Assembly: GCF_014207845.1 (NCBI RefSeq)
Contig: NZ_JACHLC010000005.1
Coordinates: forward strand, 124,001 to 188,000
From: Chryseobacterium shigense
GTDB taxonomy: Bacteria > Bacteroidota > Bacteroidia > Flavobacteriales > Weeksellaceae
Length of the DNA: 64,000 bases
Reading direction: 5' to 3'
The translations under genes were made by a program, and so were the position numbers. Of the stretch, positions 41,168-50,731 are shown one piece after another. Numbering within the stretch: position 1 is the first letter of the stretch; each line of letters starts with the position of its first letter. The notes under the pieces were generated by a model. That model saw only the letters and a list, made by a program, of their open reading frames with translations, was not told where the DNA came from and did no database searches.

Positions 41168-41602
41168 ATGGGAGTAGCAGATATGTTATTTAAAAAGAAA
41201 AAAGAACTGGCAGAGAAAAACCTCAATGACGGTAAAGAGTACATGGAAGAATACGGCAAAAGAGAAAGCGTTGTACAGTTGCCAAGCGGCTTGCAATACG
41301 AAATCATTACCGAAGGAGATGGCGCAAAACCAGGTCCTAAATCTACAGTAAAATGCCATTACCACGGAACAACCATTTCAGGTAAAGTTTTCGACAGCTC
41401 TGTGAAAAGAGGTACACCGGCATCTTTCCCTTTGAACAAAGTAATTAAAGGATGGACAGAAGCACTTCAGTTAATGCCCGTAGGAAGTAAATGGAGACTG
41501 ATTATTCCTCCGCATCTGGCATATGGAGATCAGCAGATCAGCAAAGAAATAGGACCGAACTCCACACTTGTATTTGAAGTGGAGCTGTTGGATATAAAGT
41601 AA
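41168..41602 (+). CDS. FKBP-type peptidyl-prolyl cis-trans isomerase
   Basis: 144 residues. A short charged N-terminal helix, then an FKBP domain with V-K-C-H-Y-H-G-T, F-D-S-S, I-K-G-W-T-E-A-L and I-P-P-H-L-A-Y-G-D. There is no signal peptide, so it is cytosolic and FklB-like. It assists proline isomerisation in protein folding. Confidence 0.92.
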   Translation: MGVADMLFKKKKELAEKNLNDGKEYMEEYGKRESVVQLPSGLQYEIITEGDGAKPGPKSTVKCHYHGTTISGKVFDSSVKRGTPASFPLNKVIKGWTEALQLMPVGSKWRLIIPPHLAYGDQQISKEIGPNSTLVFEVELLDIK

Positions 41603-41622
41603 TCCGGCTTAAAAATAGCTTA

Positions 41623-41655
41623 AAAAAATTACCTGAATCCGGGTAATTTTTTTAT
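41623..41655 (+). terminator. Terminator after the FKBP gene
   Basis: AAAAAATTACCTG/CGGGTAATTTTTT with loop AATC and a T tract. Confidence 0.85.
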
Positions 41656-41755
41656 TTGTATTATATTCGTACAGATTAATGAAGGAGGTTAAGTAAATAA
41701 AGATTTGTCCTCTGCTATTCATCCAAAAACTGCAAAAAGCAAAAAATATAACTGA

Positions 41756-42706
41756 ATGAAAAGATTCTTTTACATTTTGGCGGTATTCAGCCTGCTGACA
41801 TCCTGTGTTTCCAAAAAGAACCAGGTGATTAAACAAAATATCCTTACCCTGAAGGATAGTTATTGCAAGGCTCCTTTCAAATACAATTACAGCAATAAAC
41901 TTCCGTCATATAATGCAGATTCCATTTTATTGGCCAATAAAGAGCTGCAGGGAATATTTTCCGATCAGAGCATTCTTATTCTAAATGCTTTGGATAATCT
42001 TGATGAAGTTCACCAGATCATTGATCTTAAAAAAGATTCCTCTATTGCTTCCCAGGTTAAAGTATTGCAGCTTAAATCCAGGATCAACAGCAAAATCACG
42101 ATTGCCCTTACAGAACTGGATGCTGTAGCTGCAGAATTCGACTGTGAAGGTGAAAGAGTAGCCCAGATCGGGAATTATGTGGATAACCTTAATGAATCTA
42201 AAAATAACAAACTTATCCTGCTTTCCATTGTAACGGGAGCTACGGCTTCTATTGCAGGTGGAATTATAAAAGATGGCGGATGGAGCAATGCAGTTGATAT
42301 CGGTGGAGGAGTTTTAGGAGCTGGTTTCGGTTTGGCAACACTTAACCCCAAAGGAAAAAAAGTAGAATTTATTCACCAGAGAAACTTATTGATAGACATC
42401 TGGAGAGAAAAGCTGGAATCCCCGAATTTCCCACCGTTCATCTGGTATATGTATACAGAGAAAAAGTTTTCCAATAAAGAAGAGCATTCCATTATCAGCA
42501 ATATGAAAGAAAGATGGCTGCATTACCAGTTTGATGATGTTAAAGCTGATGCCGATCAGTCAGTTATTTTCAGCAACGGAGGTTTCTACAGGGCGGATGA
42601 TCTTCATAACCGTGCCGCCATGCTCAACCAGATGCAGTCTGCCACACGGACAATCAATCAGAATATCAATTATTTATTGCTGGATCTGGATAAATTAATA
42701 CTTTAA
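41756..42706 (+). CDS. Putative lipoprotein of unknown function (316 aa)
   Basis: The N-terminus F-S-L-L-T-S-C-V-S-K-K is a lipobox with Cys at about 17. A glycine-rich hydrophobic stretch (about 160-195, A-S-I-A-G-G-I, V-L-G-A-G-F-G) could be a membrane hairpin. The rest is helical. The family is unrecognised. It precedes the Rrf2 gene but has its own transcription. Confidence 0.7.
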   Translation: MKRFFYILAVFSLLTSCVSKKNQVIKQNILTLKDSYCKAPFKYNYSNKLPSYNADSILLANKELQGIFSDQSILILNALDNLDEVHQIIDLKKDSSIASQVKVLQLKSRINSKITIALTELDAVAAEFDCEGERVAQIGNYVDNLNESKNNKLILLSIVTGATASIAGGIIKDGGWSNAVDIGGGVLGAGFGLATLNPKGKKVEFIHQRNLLIDIWREKLESPNFPPFIWYMYTEKKFSNKEEHSIISNMKERWLHYQFDDVKADADQSVIFSNGGFYRADDLHNRAAMLNQMQSATRTINQNINYLLLDLDKLIL

Positions 42707-42718
42707 GAAAAATTTAAC

Positions 42719-42737
42719 TGTAATAAAATTTGTTACA
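42719..42737. promoter_or_regulatory. Rrf2-type operator upstream of its own gene
   Basis: TGTAATAAAATTTGTTACA is an imperfect palindrome whose exact reverse complement is found at 43201-43219. It lies about 15 nt before the -7 box TACCTTTG (42752-42759). A related TGTAATTACA sits at 42763-42772. Confidence 0.75.
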
Positions 42738-42772
42738 ATTAAGAATTTGTTTACCTTTGCCCTGTAATTACA

Positions 42773-43183
42773 ATGAACAATACAAGATTTGCTACGGCAA
42801 TACATATTATGACCTTATTGGCAAAAAGTCCTCAGGAGTGGCTTACTTCTGAATGGATGGCGGGCAGCATCAACATCAATCCGGTGATGGTACGAAAAGA
42901 GATCAGCGTATTGAGGGAAGTTGGCCTGATAGTCAGCAGACAGGGAAAAGAAGGTGGAAGCCAGCTTGCTAAAAGTGCAGAACAAATCAGTATATCGGAA
43001 ATCTACAGAGCAGTGAAGAATACTGAGGTTTTAGGCAAGAAAAATCAAAATCCTAATCCGGCATGCAGCGTAGGTAAAGAGATCAATAATCATTTAAATA
43101 CATTATTTGAAGAAACAGATAAGTTGGTTACTCAATTTTTAGGTGATAAATCCCTGAAAGAATTTTCAGAGCAGTTCGAATAA
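42773..43183 (+). CDS. Rrf2 family transcriptional regulator
   Basis: 136 residues. The N-terminal winged helix begins M-N-N-T-R-F-A-T-A-I-H and includes V-M-V-R-K-E-I and G-G-S-Q-L-A. Only one Cys (C-S-V-G, about 102) lies where iron-sulfur members carry three, so this is probably a YwnA-like redox or electrophile sensor rather than an Fe-S protein. Matching operators precede it and the next gene, so it likely represses both. Confidence 0.9.
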   Translation: MNNTRFATAIHIMTLLAKSPQEWLTSEWMAGSININPVMVRKEISVLREVGLIVSRQGKEGGSQLAKSAEQISISEIYRAVKNTEVLGKKNQNPNPACSVGKEINNHLNTLFEETDKLVTQFLGDKSLKEFSEQFE

Positions 43184-43200
43184 AAATTTTTAACCATAAA

Positions 43201-43219
43201 TGTAACAAATTTTATTACA
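43201..43219. promoter_or_regulatory. Rrf2-type operator upstream of the oxidoreductase
   Basis: TGTAACAAATTTTATTACA is the exact reverse complement of the site at 42719. It lies 26 nt before the oxidoreductase ATG. Confidence 0.78.
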
Positions 43220-43244
43220 ATTTAATTTTAAAATAAAAAATAGT

Positions 43245-43898
43245 ATGAAAAAAGTATCAGTAATCGGTGCGACCGGTTTTGTAGGCAAACAAGTAGTAAA
43301 CGAATTGGCAGAACGAGGATATGAAGTAGAAGCTTTGGTGAGAGATGCCTCTAAAGTAGAAACAAAAGGAAACGTAACTGCAAAAAGCGTTGATGTAAAC
43401 AATACAGACGAACTGGCAGAAGCTTTAAAGGGAAGTGATGCCGTAATCAGCGCTTTCAATGCAGGATGGACGAATCCCAATCTTTACAACGACTTCCTGA
43501 ACGGTTCTGTTAATATTGAAAAAGCAGTAGAAAAGTCAGGAATAAAAAGACTTATCGTAGTAGGAGGAGCAGGAAGCCTTTACACTCCCGATAACGTACA
43601 GATTGTAGACACTCCGGATTTTCCTGAAGCTTATAAGCCGGGAGCAACAGCAGCAAGAGACTATTTAAACAGGATCAAAGAAAATAATACGTTGGACTGG
43701 ACCTTTTTCAGTCCTGCCATTGAAATGAACCAGGCCAATGTAGGAGAAAGAACAGGAAAGTACAGAACATCTTTGGAAACACCGGTCTTTGATGAAAACG
43801 GAAGAAGCCGTCTTTCTGTGGAAGATGTAGCAGTAGTTTTGGTAGACGAGCTGGAAAAGAACAACCACATCCGTGAACGTTTTACAGCAGCATATTAA
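43245..43898 (+). CDS. NAD(P)H-binding atypical SDR (NmrA/YwnB-like)
   Basis: The 217 residues start with V-I-G-A-T-G-F-V-G-K-Q-V, the atypical-SDR Gly-rich motif. V-V-G-G-A-G-S-L follows at about 106 and W-T-F-F-S-P at about 149. Length and features match YwnB-like flavin/NAD(P)H reductases. It is controlled by the Rrf2 operator just upstream and followed 15 nt later by an MBL gene. It probably detoxifies electrophiles or signals redox state. Confidence 0.85.
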   Translation: MKKVSVIGATGFVGKQVVNELAERGYEVEALVRDASKVETKGNVTAKSVDVNNTDELAEALKGSDAVISAFNAGWTNPNLYNDFLNGSVNIEKAVEKSGIKRLIVVGGAGSLYTPDNVQIVDTPDFPEAYKPGATAARDYLNRIKENNTLDWTFFSPAIEMNQANVGERTGKYRTSLETPVFDENGRSRLSVEDVAVVLVDELEKNNHIRERFTAAY

Positions 43899-43913
43899 TT
43901 TAAAAAATAAACA

Positions 43914-45089
43914 ATGTTAAAAAAGAAATTATTATCATTGGTAGCGATGCTGGGGTTTGTAAGCATCCTTCTGGCAGGAAATCTGAAGATTAAAGTTTAC
44001 AATCCCGGGGCCAAAGCTATCTTTCCTATTACCTCCACTATTATTTACGGGGATAAAGATGCTATGCTTATTGATGCCCAGTTTCAGAAGCAGTATGCAG
44101 AACAGCTGGTAAAAGAAATTAAGGCAACAGGAAAAAATCTGAAAACGGTTTTTATTTCCCACAGTGACCCGGATTTTTATTTCGGACTTGATGTAATCAA
44201 AAAAGCATTTCCAAACGTAAAAATCATTTCAACAGCACAGACTGCTTATCTTATATCTGCTTCAAAGGATGATAAAATGGCGGTATGGAAACCACAGCTG
44301 AAAGAAGATGCCCCTTCAGAGATTATTATTCCGGAAGCAGTTAATGCAATTCCGGATCTGGAAGGCAATAAAATTGAAATAAAACAGAATGCTGAAGATC
44401 CTGCCCACAGTTTTGTCTGGATTCCCTCTCTAAAAACTGTGGCAGGAGGTATTTCCGTTTCCGTAGATTCACATATCTGGATGGCAGATACACAGAATAT
44501 CAAAGCAATCGATCAATGGATCGGGCAGATTGATGCCATGAAAGCATTAAAACCTGAACAGGTAGTACCTTCGCACTTTGCAAAACAGTCTTTGTCTCCT
44601 CAGTCCCTTGATTTCGTTAAAAATTACCTGGAAAACTATAAAAAAGCAGTCACAGAAAATAAGACATCTTCCGCTGTTACAGATTTTATGGTAAAAAAAT
44701 ATCCTGACCTTCACGGAAAAGAAGAACTGGAAATGGGAGCAAAAGTTTTCTTTGGAGAAATGAATTGGGATCTGAAATCACCATATCCCGCCATTGGAAA
44801 GAAAGTGGAAGCCGATTTCGGAACACTTAAATTCATGCTGGATTTTAAAGACAATAAAGAAATGACCTTTACAGGAGTTTCCGAAAATGTAAAAGGCAGT
44901 ACAGATACCGTACAGTATACTGCTGTAGAAGTGGCAAAAAATGTCTTTATGGTATACTGGCATGAACCCAAATTAGGCTCTGATGTTACCCACATTCAGG
45001 ATTACAACAAAAATATAATTTATACCAATATTGCAGAACCGAACGGAACATTCACCCACTTGAAAGGAACTCTGAAGATTCTGAAATAA
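43914..45089 (+). CDS. Exported MBL-fold protein with altered metal site
   Basis: 391 residues with an N-terminal signal peptide (residues 1-21). The expected HxHxDH reads H-S-D-P-D-F, so two zinc ligands are changed, while D-A-Q at about 44 and H-F-A at about 221 remain. A second domain covers about 270-391. Same operon as the Rrf2-regulated oxidoreductase. Enzymatic activity is uncertain. Confidence 0.8.
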   Translation: MLKKKLLSLVAMLGFVSILLAGNLKIKVYNPGAKAIFPITSTIIYGDKDAMLIDAQFQKQYAEQLVKEIKATGKNLKTVFISHSDPDFYFGLDVIKKAFPNVKIISTAQTAYLISASKDDKMAVWKPQLKEDAPSEIIIPEAVNAIPDLEGNKIEIKQNAEDPAHSFVWIPSLKTVAGGISVSVDSHIWMADTQNIKAIDQWIGQIDAMKALKPEQVVPSHFAKQSLSPQSLDFVKNYLENYKKAVTENKTSSAVTDFMVKKYPDLHGKEELEMGAKVFFGEMNWDLKSPYPAIGKKVEADFGTLKFMLDFKDNKEMTFTGVSENVKGSTDTVQYTAVEVAKNVFMVYWHEPKLGSDVTHIQDYNKNIIYTNIAEPNGTFTHLKGTLKILK

Positions 45090-45099
45090 AATAAATAAT

Positions 45100-45133
45100 A
45101 AAAAACGGCTGTCAACTCGACAGCCGTTTTTTT
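45100..45133. terminator. Bidirectional terminator
   Basis: AAAAACGGCTGTC/GACAGCCGTTTTT with loop AACTC lies between convergent genes. Confidence 0.9.
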
Positions 45134-46169
45134 ATAAATTCATAAACAATTTCGGATTAACCGGTGTATTGTTTTTATGTACTTCGTAATGAAGGTGAGG
45201 CCCTGTAGAACGCCCGGAGTTTCCTGACTTGGCGATAACCTGTCCCACTTTTACCTTATCATTTACTTTTGAAACCAATTGCGATAAGTGGCCGTAAAGC
45301 GTGGCAAGCCCGTTCCCGTGAGAAACAATAACACAGTTTCCGTAACCTCCTTTCTGTCCGGAAAAGATTACAGTTCCTGCAGCGGCAGCTCTTACATCTG
45401 AACCATAAGCAACTGCAATATCCAGCCCTTTGTGAAACTGCATCTGATCAGCTTCAGCAGGTGGATTGTTCTTTTCCACAGGAGCTTTTGCTGAAGCATT
45501 GCCGGCTACAGCTTTCGTTGATGTTGTCGCAGCAGGCGTTGGTGCCGGAGCAGCAGGAGCCGCTTTAGGAGTTACCATTACCTTTACTTCTCTTTTATTG
45601 CCATAGCTGTCTGTCAGTTCAATGATTTTTTCAACGGGCTCAGCTTTTACTTCAGGCTTTGGAGCAGCAACAACTACTGCCGGCTTAGATTCTGAAGCCG
45701 TATTTGATTTTACAGAAGCAAATACCGTTTTAAAAGGAATCGGGTTTTTTCTGATGCCGAAATTGGAGGAAATATATCCGTCTGTTGGCATTCCCAGGGG
45801 AACTTCCATCAGTTTTTTCTGAAGATTCATTAAATACTGGCTGTAGCGGTTGGCCTGTTTAGCTAAGTATATGGAATTTGAGATACTGTCTTTACTGAGA
45901 ACCATCAGCTTTTCATTGGAGATATCTTTAGACTTCAAGAATGAATTAAGCTGGGCTACAGTCTGATCCACCATAGTGAGATCTGTTTTCATTTTCAAAT
46001 AATCTACACTGTCTTTTTCAGTGTTAATTTTTACCAGGTTCACTTCGTACATTTTGTCATCTTTTTCAGAAAATAACCTGGCGATAAGGATAGCCTGCGC
46101 AAAAACTACTAGTAAAAGTCCTCCCAGGAGAATGTTTACGTTCTTCTTGCTGTTTAGAAATTTCTTCAT
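45132..46169 (-). CDS. M23 family metallopeptidase (LytM domain)
   Basis: 345 residues. One N-terminal membrane segment (about 9-30), a coiled-coil region to about 120, a Pro/Ala-rich linker to about 240, then a LytM domain with H-K-G-L-D (about 243), L-Y-G-H-L-S (about 290) and G-P-H-L-H-Y (about 322). All zinc ligands are present, so it is a peptidoglycan endopeptidase facing the periplasm. Confidence 0.92.
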   Translation of the reverse strand: MKKFLNSKKNVNILLGGLLLVVFAQAILIARLFSEKDDKMYEVNLVKINTEKDSVDYLKMKTDLTMVDQTVAQLNSFLKSKDISNEKLMVLSKDSISNSIYLAKQANRYSQYLMNLQKKLMEVPLGMPTDGYISSNFGIRKNPIPFKTVFASVKSNTASESKPAVVVAAPKPEVKAEPVEKIIELTDSYGNKREVKVMVTPKAAPAAPAPTPAATTSTKAVAGNASAKAPVEKNNPPAEADQMQFHKGLDIAVAYGSDVRAAAAGTVIFSGQKGGYGNCVIVSHGNGLATLYGHLSQLVSKVNDKVKVGQVIAKSGNSGRSTGPHLHYEVHKNNTPVNPKLFMNL

Positions 46170-46397
46170 TTTTCTTCTCTTAGTATATTTACAAAACGGT
46201 TTTAAGCCTGCAAATTTAATTAAAAATACTCTTTGATGTATATTTTTAAAGAAAACTTAGTTTTTTCTGTATTTAACGTTTGATTAGCTGTTTAATTGTG
46301 TTGAAGTGTTAATTTTTTCAGAAAGTGGCTTTTATCATCGTTTTAAAAGTCTGCGTTCCGTCTTTGTTTTAATATATTTGCAGTTCACATTCCAATT

Positions 46398-47438
46398 ATG
46401 GCTAAAAAGAAAATAATTTCAGAATCTTCCAATCCAAAAAAGAATAAGAACGATATTTCTGTAGGAGTAGTAGGAAGCGGAAGTTTTGCAACCGCTATCG
46501 TAAAAATGCTTGTTGAAAACTGTAAAGTAGTACACTGGTGCGTAAGAAGTGAATTTGTAAAAGGAGCTATAGAACTCCGCGGGCACAATCCAACCTATCT
46601 TACGGCGGTTAATTTTAATCTTAAAAGTCTGAAACTTACTACGGATATTAATGAGCTTGTCTCTGCCTGCGATGTGATCGTATTGGCAACCCCATCTATT
46701 TACCTTTCGGATACGATGGAGAAAATAAGCTGTGAATATGGTGACAAAATTTTTGTTTCAGCCATTAAAGGGATTATACCTAAAGTAAACGATGTGGTAG
46801 CTCATTATCTGAGAGATGAATTTAAGATTGGTTTCAGAAACCAGGCGGTTATTGCAGGGCCATGCCACGCTGAGGAAGTTGCTATGGAAAGACTTTCTTA
46901 TCTTACGGTAGCAGCAGTAGAAGATGAAACTGCTGAAAAACTTGAAAAAATATTCAGTTCAGATTTTATCAAAGTACATTCCAGCAAGGATATTTTAGGA
47001 AATGAATACAGTGCCATTCTTAAAAATATTTTTGCAATAGGAGCAGGAATTGCGAGCGGGCTGGGGTATGGAGATAACTTTACCGCTGTTTTTGTTTCCA
47101 ATGCGATCCGTGAAATGGAAATTTTCCTTGAAGCTGTATACGAAGCCCCTAGAGACGTCAATGAAAGTGCTTATCTGGGTGACCTTCTGGTAACAGCGTA
47201 CTCCCTTTTTTCCAGAAACCGCAGTTTAGGAAATCTTATCGGAAAAGGATATACCGTAAAATCTGCAATCCAGTCCATGAATATGGTGGCAGAAGGATAT
47301 TATGCTGCAGATTCCATTTATAAAACAGCAAAACAGAAGCATTTGAAGCTTCCTATTATAGATACGGTTTATGCCATCCTTTATGAAGGAAAAAATGCAG
47401 AAAAACAGTTTAAAAAGCTTACTGCAAAACTAAATTAG
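46398..47438 (+). CDS. gpsA: NAD(P)-dependent glycerol-3-phosphate dehydrogenase
   Basis: 346 residues with G-S-G-S-F-A-T-A (about 27-34), S-A-I-K-G-I (about 117), A-G-P-C-H-A-E-E (about 149) and the catalytic Lys region I-L-K-N-I-F-A-I-G-A-G (about 209). It reduces dihydroxyacetone phosphate to sn-glycerol-3-phosphate for phospholipid synthesis. Cytosolic, single gene. Confidence 0.92.
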   Translation: MAKKKIISESSNPKKNKNDISVGVVGSGSFATAIVKMLVENCKVVHWCVRSEFVKGAIELRGHNPTYLTAVNFNLKSLKLTTDINELVSACDVIVLATPSIYLSDTMEKISCEYGDKIFVSAIKGIIPKVNDVVAHYLRDEFKIGFRNQAVIAGPCHAEEVAMERLSYLTVAAVEDETAEKLEKIFSSDFIKVHSSKDILGNEYSAILKNIFAIGAGIASGLGYGDNFTAVFVSNAIREMEIFLEAVYEAPRDVNESAYLGDLLVTAYSLFSRNRSLGNLIGKGYTVKSAIQSMNMVAEGYYAADSIYKTAKQKHLKLPIIDTVYAILYEGKNAEKQFKKLTAKLN

Positions 47439-47481
47439 AAAAAGTAAGGCCTTTACTGACCTCTAGCTTAATCATAAAAAT

Positions 47482-47516
47482 AAAAAACTTAAGTCATTCA
47501 GGGCTTAAGTTTTTTA
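47482..47516 (+). terminator. Terminator after gpsA
   Basis: AAAAACTTAAG/CTTAAGTTTTT with a TCATTCAGGG loop. Confidence 0.8.
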
Positions 47517-47706
47517 TTTCATACCTATTTAATAACTGTGAACTCTGGTTTGATTATTTCTTCAATAGATAAATATTGACAGTATTCATAGAATTTTTTT
47601 GCCTGTTTAAAAACCATTTTTACCATAAAAATTAACGTGTTAAAATCGTTAAACATTTTCCTGTTTATAAAACTTTTTCCCGAAATTTGAAATAAAATTT
47701 AGAATT

Positions 47707-49212
47707 ATGCCACAATCGCTTACAAGCAGAACACCGAAACCGAAATATGACGTTGTACTGATAGGCGGCGGAATCATGAGCGCCACTTTAGCAACACTGC
47801 TTCACGAATTTGATCCCAGTCTTGAGATTGCCATATTTGAAAGGCTCGGAAGATTTGCAAAGGAAAGTACAGCAGCATGGAACAACGCAGGAACAGGGCA
47901 TTCTGCTTTTTGTGAACTAAACTATACTCCTGAAAAACCGGATGGCACTATTGATATTACCAAAGCGGAAAGCATTGCAGAACAGTTTGAAATGTCAAAA
48001 CAGTTCTGGTCTTATCTAGTAAATCAGGGATATATCAAAGATCCTAAGGAATTTATCAATTCCTGTCCACATATGAGCCTGGTATTTGGTGAAAAAGATG
48101 CTGAATATCTTAGAAAACGCCATGAGAAAATGTCAGATTCCGTATTGTTTTCCGGGATGGAATATTCTACCGATCACGAGCAGCTTAAAGAATGGATTCC
48201 TTTAGTCATGAGCAAAAGAAATCAGTCTGAAGTGATGGCAGCTACCAAAATGGATATGGGAACGGATGTTAACTTCGGAACTTTAACCAGAAAAATGGGA
48301 AGACACCTGCTGGAAGATTCCAATGTAGAAGTATTCCTGTATCATGAAGTAAAAGATATTGATCCCAGAGAAGACGGAAAATGGGAAATGAAGGTTAAAG
48401 ATAGGATTCACAGCCATAAACAGGAAGTTGTTGCAGATTTTGTATTTATCGGAGCCGGAGGTTATGCACTTCCGTTGCTGGACAGTTCTGATATTAAGGA
48501 AAGTGAAGGTTACGGAGGCTTTCCTGTTTCGGGACAGTGGTTGGTAAGTCATAATCAGGAATTAGTGGAAAAGCATCATGCTAAAGTATATACCCAGGCA
48601 ACTGTAGATGCTCCGCCTATGTCTGTTCCTCACCTTGATCTCAGAATTATTGATGGTAAAAAAGCACTTCTTTTTGGACCTTTTGCCGGATTTTCCACAA
48701 AATTCCTAAGAGAAGGAAGCTATCTTGATCTGCCTGAAAGTGTCAACACAAAAAACCTGAGATCATTATTCGGGGCATGGTGGCACAATATTCCGCTGAC
48801 AAAATATCTTATTCAGCAGGTTGCTATGACAAAATCCCAAAGAATGCAGCACCTTCGTGAATTCATCAAAGATGCCAAAGAAGAAGACTGGGAACTGAAA
48901 GTAGCCGGCCAGAGAGTACAGATTATTAAAAAGGATGAAAAAGATGGTGGAAAACTGGAATTCGGAACTGAAGTGGTGGTCAACAAAAGCGGAACTATCG
49001 CCTCATTGTTGGGAGCTTCTCCCGGAGCTTCCACAGCAGTATACGCAATGTTGAACGTACTTGAAAAATGTTTCCCTGAGAAATTACAGGGCGAATGGAA
49101 GGATAAGTTGCTTGAAATAGTTCCTTCATACGGCCAAAAATTAGCCCAAAACCCTGAACTTACCGAGAAAATAAGAAATTATACCAAAGAAAAATTAGAA
49201 CTGGAATATTAA
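47707..49212 (+). CDS. mqo: Malate:quinone oxidoreductase
   Basis: 501 residues. FAD-binding G-G-G-I-M-S-A-T-L (about 21-29), W-N-N-A-G-T-G-H-S-A (about 59) and the C-terminal G-A-S-P-G-A-S-T-A (about 439) are Mqo signatures. It oxidises malate to oxaloacetate and passes electrons to quinone at the inner membrane, replacing or supporting malate dehydrogenase. Confidence 0.95.
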   Translation: MPQSLTSRTPKPKYDVVLIGGGIMSATLATLLHEFDPSLEIAIFERLGRFAKESTAAWNNAGTGHSAFCELNYTPEKPDGTIDITKAESIAEQFEMSKQFWSYLVNQGYIKDPKEFINSCPHMSLVFGEKDAEYLRKRHEKMSDSVLFSGMEYSTDHEQLKEWIPLVMSKRNQSEVMAATKMDMGTDVNFGTLTRKMGRHLLEDSNVEVFLYHEVKDIDPREDGKWEMKVKDRIHSHKQEVVADFVFIGAGGYALPLLDSSDIKESEGYGGFPVSGQWLVSHNQELVEKHHAKVYTQATVDAPPMSVPHLDLRIIDGKKALLFGPFAGFSTKFLREGSYLDLPESVNTKNLRSLFGAWWHNIPLTKYLIQQVAMTKSQRMQHLREFIKDAKEEDWELKVAGQRVQIIKKDEKDGGKLEFGTEVVVNKSGTIASLLGASPGASTAVYAMLNVLEKCFPEKLQGEWKDKLLEIVPSYGQKLAQNPELTEKIRNYTKEKLELEY

Positions 49213-49236
49213 AAAGTAAATAGTAAATAATCAGTT

Positions 49237-49722
49237 GTGAATTTAAATCCTATCACGGAAATTTACAATTCACTTGCGAAGCAAAATTCACAATTGACTA
49301 TCCCTAACTATAAAAAAGTGGAAGAAGTAATCATAAAGCCCGTTATTGCCAAAGAACTTCTGGAATCTCTTCAAACCAAAGTGGATGAAGAGAAGCAGGT
49401 TATTGTACATTGCTGTTTTCCGGCATCCCCTTTTTTAGGCAATCTGATCAGGATATGGAATTCCACATATCTTATTGATAACCAGTCTGATCACAAAAGC
49501 AAGCTGATCCATGCAGAAAATATTTCAATTTATCCTAACTGGACACCGGTTCCGTTTATGCGGGATTTCTGGTTTACTTTAGTATTTTCTGGCCTGCCGA
49601 GAGACTGTAAAAGTTTTGACCTCAAAGAAGTTATTCCCGAAGAAGGCGGATTCTTTGTGGAATCTATTAAAAGAAATTCACTGGATATTTACCGTGTAAA
49701 AATTTCAGAATCTTATTATTAA
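49237..49722 (+). CDS. Hypothetical protein (up to 161 aa)
   Basis: The GTG start at 49237 lies inside a GTGAAT/ATTCAC dispersed repeat (about 49220-49310), so the first 20-25 residues may be repeat-derived and the true start may lie further in. The downstream part has V-I-V-H-C-C-F-P-A and W-T-P-V-P-F-M-R-D-F-W. The family is unrecognised. It is followed 9 nt later by aadS. Confidence 0.6.
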   Translation: MNLNPITEIYNSLAKQNSQLTIPNYKKVEEVIIKPVIAKELLESLQTKVDEEKQVIVHCCFPASPFLGNLIRIWNSTYLIDNQSDHKSKLIHAENISIYPNWTPVPFMRDFWFTLVFSGLPRDCKSFDLKEVIPEEGGFFVESIKRNSLDIYRVKISESYY

Positions 49723-49731
49723 CAGAAAACG

Positions 49732-50595
49732 ATGAAAGCGCGGGAAGAAAAACTGGAAAAAATCATCAGTTGGGCTGAAAATAATCCTGACATACGCGCT
49801 GTACTGCTCACCAGCTCACTCGTAAATCCCTATGCACCCGTTGACGACTTCAGCGATCTTGATATAGAGCTGATCTTCGAGGATATGAATAATTACGAGG
49901 AAGATAAAGAATGGATTTATCTTTTCGGTGATCCGGTTTCTATGATAGAAGAAGATGATACATATTTTGAAGGAAAGCATGCCATGAAAATGGTTTTGTA
50001 TTCTGATCATGTGAAAGTTGATTTCAAGCTTTATCAGAAATCAGAGTTTGTCAGGGAAATTCAGGATTCTCTTCCTGATGATTGGGATGTAGGCTATAAA
50101 GTTTTGATTGATAAAGACCATCTGACTCAGGAGATGAAATCTCCCACATATCAGTCTGTAATGATTCATCAACCGGAAGAACAAAAGTTTTTACAGTTAA
50201 TCAACGACTTTTGGTGGGATACAACCTATGTAGCAAAATGCCTGAAACGCGGAGATCTGTTTTACGCTAAATTTATGTCAGAAAACGTAATCCGTACAGA
50301 TTACCTGGTTCCCCTGATTGAATGGTATATTGCCAGTGAACAGGGATGGAAAAACGTCACTACGAATAAACATGGTCGTCTTTTCAAAAAATATCTGCCT
50401 GTAGAGATTTGGAAAAGAGTAGAAACTACTTTTTCAGGAAGCGGTATAGAAGAGAACTGGCACGCTTTATATGCAATGGCAGACCTGGTACATGAGTTTG
50501 GGACAATTTTAGCAAAAAAACTCAATTTTGAATATCCTCAGAAAAAGGAAAATAATGTAAGAAAATATCTGGATGAGGTAAAATCTATGGCCTGA
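49732..50595 (+). CDS. aadS: Aminoglycoside 6-adenylyltransferase (AadS-like)
   Basis: 287 residues. L-L-T-S-S-L-V-N-P (about 25-33) and D-F-S-D-L-D-I-E-L (about 39-47) form the nucleotidyltransferase active site, with paired Asp residues binding metal. The family adenylates streptomycin-type aminoglycosides. AadS genes are typical chromosomal genes in Chryseobacterium and Elizabethkingia relatives. No mobile element is seen beside it. Confidence 0.88.
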   Translation: MKAREEKLEKIISWAENNPDIRAVLLTSSLVNPYAPVDDFSDLDIELIFEDMNNYEEDKEWIYLFGDPVSMIEEDDTYFEGKHAMKMVLYSDHVKVDFKLYQKSEFVREIQDSLPDDWDVGYKVLIDKDHLTQEMKSPTYQSVMIHQPEEQKFLQLINDFWWDTTYVAKCLKRGDLFYAKFMSENVIRTDYLVPLIEWYIASEQGWKNVTTNKHGRLFKKYLPVEIWKRVETTFSGSGIEENWHALYAMADLVHEFGTILAKKLNFEYPQKKENNVRKYLDEVKSMA

Positions 50596-50731
50596 TTTTA
50601 GATTAATTGCCTATGTCTCGTTACATTTTGAATACAGATGCCTGTTTTTGCAGCGTAGTGAGATTTAAAAACAAATATCATTTTAATCTCTATGAAAAAT
50701 TCATAGTTTTACTCATATTTTATAACCACTC

